A stretch of 11,389 bases of DNA from the NCBI GenBank assembly GCA_002404055.1, contig DHIZ01000171.1, positions 1 through 11,389 on the forward strand, in the 5' to 3' direction. The stretch's first letter is position 1; each line of letters begins with the position of its first letter. Below are positions 1-6,948 of the stretch, piece by piece. A model generated the notes under the pieces. That model did no database searches, was not told the origin of the DNA, and saw nothing but the letters and a program-made list of their open reading frames with translations. This DNA is from Chloroflexi bacterium UBA4733 (GTDB lineage: Bacteria > Chloroflexota > UBA4733). Made by a program: the position numbers and the translations under genes.

Positions 1-23
1 GTTATTTCGTGACGGGTCCTTAG

Positions 24-43
24 TGACGAACTTTTGTTAGTCA
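24..43. promoter_or_regulatory. LexA-box-like dyad (operator candidate)
   Basis: TGACGAACTTTTGTTAGTCA is a 20-bp dyad with a single mismatched pair (28 against 39). Its core CGAAC-TTTT-GTTAG differs by one base from the GAAC-N4-GTTC SOS box of Gram-positive/actinobacterial-type LexA. It shares the TTTT spacer with the perfect box in front of dnaE2 (read on that gene's strand). The nearest supported rightward ORF begins over 200 bp away, so the site could instead serve a leftward gene outside the window. Binding by LexA is inference. Confidence 0.4.
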
Positions 44-222
44 AACACTCTCTAAGATGTCGGATTCCCGCCGGAGATCCTTGATTGTTGCTTGTGTCTT
101 AGCCATGCTGTTCTCCTTGGATGACCCGCACTGCACGTATGTTTGCTGTCGTCGTAATCATAACGCCGCCGCTGTTGTGGATCGGCCCGATGGGGTCGCG
201 GTGGACGGGTGGACGATGTCTC

Positions 223-251
223 TTCAACTGCTTGCTTCGTGATGATATACT
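223..251 (+). promoter_or_regulatory. Possible promoter, leaderless-type spacing
   Basis: TTCAAC (223-228) and TATACT (246-251) are separated by 17 bp. The -10 matches TATAAT at five of six bases; the -35 is weak. Transcription would start around 258-259, next to the ATG at 260, which would give a nearly leaderless message. No convincing Shine-Dalgarno sequence precedes any candidate start of this ORF, which fits but does not prove the idea. Confidence 0.25.
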
Positions 252-259
252 GGCACCGA

Positions 260-739
260 ATGAACAATACAGAACGTCGCATGACCATACTGGAGCCGCC
301 GATACCGCGGCTCACATGCCTGGATGACGCGACCCGGATTGCTCAGCAAACGGCTGCTGATTTTGTAGGGAGCCATTCGGAGTCGGCGTTGCTTGTGGAC
401 GCGGCGCTCCGTGACTTTCTGGCTGCCATTTTTACGCGTCCGGAACCACAAGCTGTCGCCTTTGTTGATCGCCGGGAGAGTTCCACCCCGCCTATCTTAG
501 AGATTTTTCTGCTTTGGAAGAAACCCATCAATCTCGCGGCAGACGGCGTCGTACTTCGCCAGTTTAGTGCTGAGCACGGCAAGTTGGCAATGAGGCTCAT
601 ACCGACGTTTAACAGCTTCTTCCACATCGTTGATCCGCGACAGTACCCTTCTGTTCAGCAGCTTGAAGCATATCTCAACGCTGTGGGAGCAACTGGCGCA
701 GCTTTCAAGGTGCTTCGCTGCGTGAGCTTCAGGCAGTAA
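260..739 (+). CDS. Hypothetical protein, unrecognised family
   Basis: This ORF of about 159 residues begins MNNTERRMTILEPP and ends in CVSFRQ; I do not recognise its family. The frame stays open further upstream to a GTG at 209, and an ATG at 281 is also possible. I chose 260 because a TATACT -10 lies just upstream, but the start is uncertain. The protein looks soluble: there is no signal peptide, no membrane segment and no cysteine motif. The amino-acid mix is balanced, with helix-like stretches (DDATRIAQQTAADF) and strand-like stretches (ILEIFLLWKK), so it reads like a genuine protein. GC and codon bias are lower than in dnaE2 or ppk1, which fits acquired DNA. A second rightward ORF begins 15 nt after its stop, suggesting a two-gene unit. 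Confidence 0.5.
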   Translation: MNNTERRMTILEPPIPRLTCLDDATRIAQQTAADFVGSHSESALLVDAALRDFLAAIFTRPEPQAVAFVDRRESSTPPILEIFLLWKKPINLAADGVVLRQFSAEHGKLAMRLIPTFNSFFHIVDPRQYPSVQQLEAYLNAVGATGAAFKVLRCVSFRQ

Positions 740-754
740 GCTCGCAGCGTTCGC

Positions 755-1093
755 ATGCCCGTTTCGCCTCAAGACGCCCGCAGGTGGGCTGATCGGCTTG
801 AGTTGGCCCGATCGCTGGGCAATCGGTGGCCCTTGGCGGAGTTCGGCTCCCGCGACTCCCTCATCTATCTGGTCGCGGATGGAGCCTACAGCACCTCAAT
901 TGGTCCCCACCATTGGGGTAATCAACTACAGGACAAGCTGGCGGACGGCGCTTGTCCCGGCATGGTTCGGGCATTCAGCTACTTCAGCTTACGGAGTACC
1001 AGATTTGCACGGACCGGAAACTGGCGCACCCGATGCATGCCCCGAGAGAGCATCTTCATCTGCGTGACGATCCAGAGATTACCGACCAGTTGA
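755..1093 (+). CDS. Hypothetical protein, probably frameshifted near its C-terminus
   Basis: This 112-codon ORF starts MPVSPQDARRWADRLELAR, 15 nt after the previous stop. The first 70 or so residues read like a real domain (RWPLAEFGSRDSLIYLVADG). From about position 970 the product turns basic and cysteine-bearing, while another frame (codon positions 1 mod 3) becomes protein-like: LLQLTEYQICTDRKLAH, then HLHLRDDPEITDQL, ending TILRDWSSPTC at TGA 1129-1131. A one-base frame change between about 960 and 990 would join the two into a protein of about 125 residues. That makes this either a decayed gene, a sequencing error or a real frameshift. There is no clear Shine-Dalgarno sequence and I recognise no family. 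It is probably co-transcribed with the ORF before it. Confidence 0.35.
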   Translation: MPVSPQDARRWADRLELARSLGNRWPLAEFGSRDSLIYLVADGAYSTSIGPHHWGNQLQDKLADGACPGMVRAFSYFSLRSTRFARTGNWRTRCMPRESIFICVTIQRLPTS

Positions 1094-1131
1094 CCACAAT
1101 CCTGCGTGATTGGTCATCGCCTACGTGCTGA

Positions 1132-1257
1132 TCACTGCCCCCCGGTGTACATTTCCAATGCGAGAAAATCTCTCAGTCCGAAATCCTGTGCCCAAGCCGT
1201 GATGGCTGCCATATTCCTGCGGTCTTGCCTATTCGCCGCAGCAACTACCAGCCTCAT
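1132..1257 (-). CDS. 41-residue ORF overlapping the dnaE2 stop
   Basis: Directly downstream of dnaE2 and on the same strand, an ATG shares four bases with the dnaE2 stop (ATGA, 1257-1254) and opens a 41-codon frame ending in TGA at 1134-1132. The peptide begins MRLVVAAANRQDRRNMAA, continues WAQDFGLRDFLALEMYTGG and ends in Q. An ATGA overlap is the classic arrangement for translational coupling, and the composition is that of a small mixed-charge helical protein. Against it are its short length, a codon bias weaker than dnaE2 and no family I recognise. It ends one base from the last base of the facing rightward frame (1131). If real, it would be SOS-induced together with dnaE2. Confidence 0.35.
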   Translation of the reverse strand: MRLVVAAANRQDRRNMAAITAWAQDFGLRDFLALEMYTGGQ

Positions 1258-4200
1258 CGAAAATCCCGCGACCTCACCCCCCGTGTCAAGCGCTCCTGCG
1301 ACAGTGGCCAGGCGCGGCGGGTCCAGACGTTGACCACGTCGTGCTCGCGTTCGATGATGCCTTCTACTACCAGCATGGGCGAGGTGCGGATGATGGCGCG
1401 GTAGCGCTCGTAGACCCAGGGAGCGATCACGACGTTGATGAGGCCGGTTTCGTCTTCCAGGGTGCAGAAGACGAAACCCTTCGCCGTCTGCGGCCGCTGG
1501 CGGATCACCACCAGGCCGGCCACCTTCACCGAGCGGCCCTGCGGCTGCTTCGCTAGCTTACTGGCGGCCACCGTGCCCAGCCGGTTGAGCTCGCGGCGGA
1601 AGAAGCTGATCGGCTGATAGCTGGTGGAGAGGCCGACGTGCCAGTAGTCGGCGGCGGCCGTCTCCGGCGGGGCCAGCGCCGGAAAGGCGACGTTTTCCTC
1701 GCTGTCGAGCAGGCCTGGCAGCATCCCCTGCTCCGTCATCTTGCCATAATCTTCTACCTGCCAGAGGGCGTCGCGGCGGGCCAGCCCCAGCCCGGCGAAG
1801 GCGCCGGCAGCGGCCAGGTGCTCCAGCGCTTCTTTGCCCAGGCCGGTGCGACGGGCGAAGTCCTCAACGGAGGTGTACTGCCCTTGTTCGGCGGCGGCGT
1901 CCAGCGCCGGCCAGCAGTCTTCGCCGACGCTGCGCACGTAGCGCAGACCCAGGCGGACCGAGCCGCCCTCCAGGGTGCAGTTGGCGCGGCTGCAGGTTAC
2001 GTCCGCCGGCAGCACCGGCACGCCGTGGCGACGGGCGTCGTTGACGATCACCGCCGGCTGGTAGAAACCCATCGGCTGGGCGTTGAGCAGGGCGCATGTG
2101 AACTCCGCCGGGTGGTGCCGCTTGAGGTAGGCCGAGATGTAGACCAGCGCCGCGAAGGCGCAGGCGTGGCTCTCCGGGAAGCCGTAGTTGGCGAAAGCCG
2201 CCAACTGCTTGCAGACGCGCTCACCCAACTCCAGAGGAATGCCATTTGCCTCCATGCCGCTGAGCAGGTCGGCGTAGAGCTCCTGCATGCGCCGGTGCGA
2301 ACGCTTGCTCCCCATTGCCTCACGCAACGCGTCGGCTTTGGCCGGACTGAAGTTGGCGGCGACGATCGCCAGGCGCATGCCCTGCTCCTGGAACAAAGGC
2401 ACGCCAAGCGTCCGCTTCAGCACCGGCTCCAGCAAGGTATGCGGGTAGGTCACCTCCTCTTCGCCGTTGCGCCGCCGGATGTAGGGGTGGACCATCTGGC
2501 CCTGGATCGGACCGGGCCGGATCAGCGCCACCTGGATCGCCAGCTCGTAGAGGGTGCGCGGGCGCACGCGCGGCAGCGTCGCCATCTGGGCCCGCGACTC
2601 CACCTGGAACACGCCGATAGTGTCCGCCGCGCCGAGCATGTCGTAGACCGCCGCGTTGCGGTAGTCCAACCGGGCCAGATCCAGCGGTTGCTCCTGGCGC
2701 GCATTGACCAGCTTGATCGCCCGGTCGATCAGCGTCAGCATGCCCAGGCCCAGCAGGTCGAACTTGACGAAGCCGAGCGTCTCCACGTCGTCCTTGTCCC
2801 ACTGCACCACCGTGCGGTCAGCCATCGTCGCCGGCTCGACCGGCGCTAATTCCACCAGCGGCTCGCCGGTGATCACGAAGCCGCCGACGTGGATGCTGAG
2901 GTGGTGCGGGAAGCCGTCGATGGCGGCGCAGAGCTCGTACAACTGGCGGCCGACCGAACCATGCGGCGCCAGCGCGGTGGCGCGTTGCTCGGGCGTGGCC
3001 GTGAAGACGGCGTGGGCATCGAGGGACTTGGCGATGGTATCCACCTGGGCCAGAGAAAGGCCGAGCGCCTTGCCGACATCGCGCACGGCGGAACGGGCGC
3101 GATAGGTGATCACCTCGCAGACCATCGCCGCGTGCTCGCGGCCGTACTTGTTGTAGACGTACTGGATGACCTGCTCCCGGTCCTGGTGAGCGATGTCCAG
3201 GTCGATGTCGGGGAAGCCTTCCCGCTCTTCGGACAAAAAACGTTCGAAGAGGAGGTCCTGGCTGATCGGATCGACGTTGGTGATGCCCAGAGCGTAGCAG
3301 ACGGCGGAGTTGGCGGCCGAGCCGCGGCCTTGCGCCATGATGCCGCGTTCGGCGCAGCAGCGAGCGACGTCCCAAACAATCAGAAAGTAGCCGGCCAGCC
3401 CCAACTTCTCGATCACTTCCAGCTCGTGGGTGATCTGGCGCATCACCGCCGGCGTGATAGGGTGGTAGCGTCGGCGGGCGCCTTCGTGGCAGAGGCGGAA
3501 GAGGTAGCTGAACGGCGTCTCCCCCGCCGGCAGGTCGAAGTTCGGCAGCGATGGCCGCAGGCGGGTGAGGTCCAGCGTGCATTGGTCGGCGATGGCCAGC
3601 GTGGCCGTCAGGGCCTCGGGCAACTCCTGAAACAGCGCCGCCATCTCGGCGGCCGACTTGAGCCGCCACTCGGCGTTGGGGCGCAGCAGCACACCGGCCT
3701 GATCAAGCGAGGTGTGCGCCTTGATGCAGGCCAGCACGTCCTGCAGCTTGCGCTCTTCGGACCGACAATAGTGGACATCGTTGGTTGCCACCAGCGGTAG
3801 CCCCTGCCGTCCGCCCAGGTGGACCAGCGCCGTGGTGAGCCGTTGCTCTTCGATCAGCAGGTGGTTCTGCACTTCCAGCCAGTAGCTCTCAGCGCCAAAA
3901 GCGTCGCGGTAGCGACCGGCGATGCTCTCGGCGGCCGCGCCGTCCCCTTCCAGCAAGGCGCGACCCAGTTCGCCGCGCGGGCAGCCGGAGAGGCAGATCA
4001 AGCCGCCGGCATGCTGTGCCAACAGGTCAAAGGAGGCGGATGCCTGACCCTTCTCGTGGCCCAGTTGGGCGGCGCTGAGCAGGCGGCAGAGGTTGCCGTA
4101 GCCCCGGCGGTCGCGTGCCAGCAGCGTCACGTGAGCGCCGCCATCGAGCGTGATCTCGCTGCCGAACAGCGCCTTGATCTGCTGCTCGCGGGCGGCAACG

Positions 4201-4361
4201 GCGAACCGCACCGCGCCGTACAGGCCGTCGTGATCAGTGATCGCCACAGCGGCGAGGCCGAGCGCCGCCGCCCCCGCTGCCAACTCATCCGGCGCCGATG
4301 CGCCGTCCAGGAAGCTGAAGTTGGTATGCAGGTGCAGTTCGGCGTAGGGCGGGTCGCTCAT
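1254..4361 (-). CDS. dnaE2: Error-prone DNA polymerase DnaE2 (ImuC), C family
   Basis: This 1035-residue C-family DNA polymerase is of the DnaE2/ImuC type, a translesion enzyme of the SOS response. An N-terminal PHP domain (about 6-210) starts with ELHLHTNFSFLDG. The palm carries PDIDLD (384-389; catalytic Asp385 and Asp387) and KFD (third Asp, 535). GRGSAANSAVCYALGIT (345-361) follows family pattern, and the finger/HhH region includes FANYGFPESHACAFA. An OB fold (about 945-1020; RQRPQTAKGFVFCTLEDETG) leads to the typical DnaE2 terminus VRSRDFR. The length and the lack of a tau-binding tail set it apart from replicative DnaE1 (about 1150-1200). No imuA or imuB lies beside it. The usual clamp-binding QxxLF is only loosely present (QGMLPGLL, 878-885). 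A perfect LexA box lies 28 bp upstream of the ATG at 4361. Confidence 0.93.
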   Translation of the reverse strand: MSDPPYAELHLHTNFSFLDGASAPDELAAGAAALGLAAVAITDHDGLYGAVRFAVAAREQQIKALFGSEITLDGGAHVTLLARDRRGYGNLCRLLSAAQLGHEKGQASASFDLLAQHAGGLICLSGCPRGELGRALLEGDGAAAESIAGRYRDAFGAESYWLEVQNHLLIEEQRLTTALVHLGGRQGLPLVATNDVHYCRSEERKLQDVLACIKAHTSLDQAGVLLRPNAEWRLKSAAEMAALFQELPEALTATLAIADQCTLDLTRLRPSLPNFDLPAGETPFSYLFRLCHEGARRRYHPITPAVMRQITHELEVIEKLGLAGYFLIVWDVARCCAERGIMAQGRGSAANSAVCYALGITNVDPISQDLLFERFLSEEREGFPDIDLDIAHQDREQVIQYVYNKYGREHAAMVCEVITYRARSAVRDVGKALGLSLAQVDTIAKSLDAHAVFTATPEQRATALAPHGSVGRQLYELCAAIDGFPHHLSIHVGGFVITGEPLVELAPVEPATMADRTVVQWDKDDVETLGFVKFDLLGLGMLTLIDRAIKLVNARQEQPLDLARLDYRNAAVYDMLGAADTIGVFQVESRAQMATLPRVRPRTLYELAIQVALIRPGPIQGQMVHPYIRRRNGEEEVTYPHTLLEPVLKRTLGVPLFQEQGMRLAIVAANFSPAKADALREAMGSKRSHRRMQELYADLLSGMEANGIPLELGERVCKQLAAFANYGFPESHACAFAALVYISAYLKRHHPAEFTCALLNAQPMGFYQPAVIVNDARRHGVPVLPADVTCSRANCTLEGGSVRLGLRYVRSVGEDCWPALDAAAEQGQYTSVEDFARRTGLGKEALEHLAAAGAFAGLGLARRDALWQVEDYGKMTEQGMLPGLLDSEENVAFPALAPPETAAADYWHVGLSTSYQPISFFRRELNRLGTVAASKLAKQPQGRSVKVAGLVVIRQRPQTAKGFVFCTLEDETGLINVVIAPWVYERYRAIIRTSPMLVVEGIIEREHDVVNVWTRRAWPLSQERLTRGVRSRDFR

Positions 4362-4389
4362 GGCTTTACGTCCTACCCGCTTATAAAAT

Positions 4390-4401
4390 GAACAAAAGTT
4401 C
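4390..4401. promoter_or_regulatory. LexA (SOS) box of dnaE2
   Basis: GAACAAAAGTTC is a perfect GAAC-N4-GTTC palindrome, the core recognised by LexA in Bacillus, actinobacteria and related phyla. It lies 28 bp ahead of the dnaE2 start, between the candidate -10 and the ATG, where a bound repressor would block transcription. dnaE2 is a classical LexA-regulon member in such bacteria, so site and gene support each other. Confidence 0.8.
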
Positions 4402-4410
4402 TAATATCGT

Positions 4411-4440
4411 ATCCTAGGGTCAGGAAGGGCCGCTGGTCAA
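4411..4440 (-). promoter_or_regulatory. Candidate dnaE2 promoter
   Basis: Read leftward, TTGACC (4440-4435) is followed after 18 bp by TAGGAT (4416-4411), five and four matches to the sigma-70 consensus. The start point would fall about 7 bp on, placing the LexA box just inside the transcript. A perfect TTGACA lies about 20 bp further upstream but has no matching -10. Confidence 0.35.
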
Positions 4441-4605
4441 CACCGCCGGCTCGGTATGTCAACCCGGCACAGGAAATGACATGGCCGTCAGCGTGCGGAA
4501 GGTGTTCGCTACCCCGAGGTTCGGCGGCGCACGGAACGCACGACGTGGGCAAGCAATTGCCGGAGCACTGCATCAGCCCGCCAACGCCGGGAGGCCGGGT
4601 GATGA

Positions 4606-4620
4606 CCTCGGGACCCGAGG
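4606..4620. terminator. Hairpin after ppk1, possible terminator
   Basis: CCTCGGGACCCGAGG is a perfect 7-bp palindrome around one base, 17 nt beyond the ppk1 stop. No T-run follows on the leftward strand, so it is at best an imperfect intrinsic terminator or a 3'-end stabiliser. The remainder of the 276-bp gap between dnaE2 and ppk1 holds the dnaE2 control region and nothing else I can identify. Confidence 0.35.
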
Positions 4621-4637
4621 CGCCGTTGCGGCTCTGC

Positions 4638-6944
4638 TCAGTCGGGCGCCGGGGAGAGCAGGGGCACGACGTTGCGCGGCACGATATGCAACGGCACCTT
4701 CTCTTCGGCGCGCCGGCGCGCCTCTTCCAGCAGCCACTGTTGCACGTCTAATGGGGCTTCGTCGTCGTCGGGCCGTATCCGCCGATAGGTGCCGTTGCCC
4801 TGGAGTAGCCGTGCCTTGCTGGTGTCCAGGAAGTACTTCTCCAGCACCTCCTCCTTCAGGTACGTCCGCATCGCAGTGTCTTCAATGGGAAAGACGATCT
4901 CCACGCGCCGGTCAAGGTTACGCGGCATGAGGTCGGCGCTGCCCAGATACAGCTCCTCGTCGCCCCCGTTGAGGAAATAGAAGGCCCGGCTATGCTCCAG
5001 GAAGCGACCGACGATGCTGACGATCCGCAGCCGCCCTTCCAACTCCGGCAGGTTGGGGCGGACGATGCAGATGCCGCGTATCGCCAGGTCCACCAGCACG
5101 CCGGCCGCGGCCGCCCGGTAGAGCAGATCGGCCACATGGTAGTCCTGCAAGGTGTTTGCTTTGAAGAGCAGCCGCGCCGGCCGCCCCTCCTGCGCGTGGA
5201 CGATCTCCCGTTCCACCCGGCGCTCCAGTTCCTGGCGCAGGCTCACCGGGGCAACGAGCAGGCTGCGGTAGCTACGCTGCCGGGAGTAGCCGGTGAGATA
5301 GTTAAACAACTCGGAGGCGTCGCTGCCGAACTCGGGTCGGCAGGTGAGCATGCCGAGATCAGTATAAACGCGGGCGGTACTCGGGTTGTAGTTACCGGTT
5401 CCGACGTGGACATACCGGCGAATGCCGTCCGGCTCGCGGCGGACAATCAACGCGACTTTGCAATGTGTCTTCAGGCCGAGCAAGCCATACACGACGTGGA
5501 CCCCGGCCTGCTCCAGCGCCCTTGCCCACTCAATGTTGTTCTCTTCGTCGAAGCGCGCCTTCAGTTCCACCAGCACGGCCACTTGCTTGCCGTTCTCCCG
5601 CGCGCGGATCAGCGCGTCGACCAGCGGTGAGTTGTGCCCAATACGGTAGAGCGTCTGCTTGATCGCCAGCACGCCGGGGTCGATCGCCGCTTGCTCAATC
5701 AGTTGGACGACCGGAGCGAAAGAGTCATAGGGATGGTGCAGCAACACGTCCCCGCGCCGAATGGTGGCAAAGAGGTCGCTGCCGGTGCGCACCTCCGGTG
5801 GTACGGCAGGTTGCAGCGGCGGGTCCTTTAGCTCGGGACGTTCCAGCCCGGCCAGGCTGAGCAGGTCACTGCGCGCCAGCGGTCCGTCGCAGCGATAGAC
5901 ATCCTCCGGGCCGAGCTTGAGGTGCGAGACCAGTAAGGTGCTCAGCGTTTCCGGCATGTCCGGTTCCAGCTCTAACCGCACCGCCGAGCCGAAATGGCGC
6001 TGCCGCAAGCTCTGTTCGACGGTCCAGAGCAGGTCCTGCGCTTCGTCTTCCAGGATCTCCATATCGGCGTCACGCGTCACACGAAAGACGTAGCAACTCT
6101 GCACTGTCAGGCCGCTGAACAGCGTGTCCAGGTGGGCAGCGATGATCTGCTCCAGCCAGACGAAGTAGCTGGAGCCTGCCTTGGCGCCGGCTGGTGTCGG
6201 GATCGCCACCAGTCGCGGCAGAATGTCCGGCACCTTCAGGCGAGCAAACAGTTCACCGCGCACCGGGTCTTGCACGACCACCGCCAGGTTCAGGCTGAGG
6301 TTGGAGATATGCGGGAAAGGATGGCCGGGATCGAACGCCAGGGGCGTGAGCACCGGGAAGACCTCGCGCGCAAAGAAGCTCTGGGCAGCCGCGCGTTGCG
6401 CCTCGTCGAGTTGGGCATAGTCATAGAGATGGATGCCCTGCTCCGCCAACTCTGGTTTCAGTTCAGTGCGCCAGAGCGTGCTCTGCGCTTCCAATAGGGC
6501 GTCGACGTTCATGCGCAACGCCGCCAGTTGGTCCGTATTGCTGAGGTGCTCCGCTGTCACGCCGGAGAGTCCGGCCCGCACCTGTTCCAGCAGACCGGCC
6601 ACCCGAATCATGAAGAACTCGTCAAGGTTGGAGTGAAAGATCGCCAGAAACTTCACCCGCTCCAGGAGGGGATGCGCCGCCACATCGCTCGCTTCTTCCA
6701 GTACCCGCCGGTCGAATTCCAGCCAGGCCAGTTCCGGGTTGAAGTACCGCGAATCCGGCGCCGCGTCTGGGCGGACGAGGGGGGTGGGGATGAGGAGATG
6801 ACGAGAGGGGGGGATGAGCGGCTGAACTGATGGCATCGCCGTATTGGCGCCGTTCGGTGTGGCGTCTTGTCCAGGTTCCACTCGTACCTTTTCCACTGCC
6901 GAGTCCCCCTCGCTGCCCGTCTCGCCTTCCAGTATGCTCCTCAT
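4638..6944 (-). CDS. ppk1: Polyphosphate kinase 1
   Basis: Ppk1 reversibly transfers the gamma-phosphate of ATP onto polyphosphate through a phospho-histidine. From the ATG at 6944 the protein has 768 residues. Family landmarks in order: RYFNPELAWLEF (66-77), SNLDEFF (105-111), HPFPHISNLSLNLAV (208-222), KQTLYRIG (429-436), KTHCK with the autophosphorylated His494 (E. coli His435 equivalent), GTGNYNPSTARVYTD (515-529), EHSR with the second catalytic His651, and GSADLMPRNLDRRVE (668-682). About 65 residues precede the first conserved block, longer than usual, Pro-rich and likely disordered. The frame is open to 7088, but that part overlaps the ROK gene. I prefer 6944 because it begins 4 nt after the ROK stop with GAGGGG directly in front. 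It is probably co-transcribed with the ROK kinase. Confidence 0.95.
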   Translation of the reverse strand: MRSILEGETGSEGDSAVEKVRVEPGQDATPNGANTAMPSVQPLIPPSRHLLIPTPLVRPDAAPDSRYFNPELAWLEFDRRVLEEASDVAAHPLLERVKFLAIFHSNLDEFFMIRVAGLLEQVRAGLSGVTAEHLSNTDQLAALRMNVDALLEAQSTLWRTELKPELAEQGIHLYDYAQLDEAQRAAAQSFFAREVFPVLTPLAFDPGHPFPHISNLSLNLAVVVQDPVRGELFARLKVPDILPRLVAIPTPAGAKAGSSYFVWLEQIIAAHLDTLFSGLTVQSCYVFRVTRDADMEILEDEAQDLLWTVEQSLRQRHFGSAVRLELEPDMPETLSTLLVSHLKLGPEDVYRCDGPLARSDLLSLAGLERPELKDPPLQPAVPPEVRTGSDLFATIRRGDVLLHHPYDSFAPVVQLIEQAAIDPGVLAIKQTLYRIGHNSPLVDALIRARENGKQVAVLVELKARFDEENNIEWARALEQAGVHVVYGLLGLKTHCKVALIVRREPDGIRRYVHVGTGNYNPSTARVYTDLGMLTCRPEFGSDASELFNYLTGYSRQRSYRSLLVAPVSLRQELERRVEREIVHAQEGRPARLLFKANTLQDYHVADLLYRAAAAGVLVDLAIRGICIVRPNLPELEGRLRIVSIVGRFLEHSRAFYFLNGGDEELYLGSADLMPRNLDRRVEIVFPIEDTAMRTYLKEEVLEKYFLDTSKARLLQGNGTYRRIRPDDDEAPLDVQQWLLEEARRRAEEKVPLHIVPRNVVPLLSPAPD

Positions 6945-6948
6945 CCCC
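6786..6948. repeat. 12-bp inverted repeat covering the ppk1 start codon
   Basis: GGGGATGAGGAG at 6786-6797 is the exact reverse complement of CTCCTCATCCCC at 6937-6948. The second arm contains the ppk1 ATG (6944-6942) and the G-run before it. In the leftward mRNA the two arms could form a 12-bp helix enclosing a 139-nt loop and hide the start. Both arms sit in G-rich, repetitive tracts, so low complexity is the simpler alternative. Confidence 0.5.

Noticed and set aside
57..327. Two short overlapping rightward ORFs (57-242 and 121-327)
   Set aside because: Both have a hydrophobic patch and could be pieces of one decayed membrane peptide. Neither has a Shine-Dalgarno or a protein-like continuation, and they overlap each other and the next ORF. 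Apart from the dyad at 24-43 and the candidate promoter at 223-251, I see nothing firm in 1-259.
1638..2849. 403-codon rightward ORF opposite dnaE2
   Set aside because: It lies fully antisense to a clear polymerase gene in GC-rich DNA, is Arg/Gln/His-rich and low in complexity, and has no motif. It is a shadow frame, as is 2889-3800.
1254..4361. Replicative DnaE1 as the identity of the polymerase
   Set aside because: The length of 1035, the OB-fold sequence, the VRSRDFR terminus, the absence of a tau-binding tail and the LexA box all point to DnaE2.
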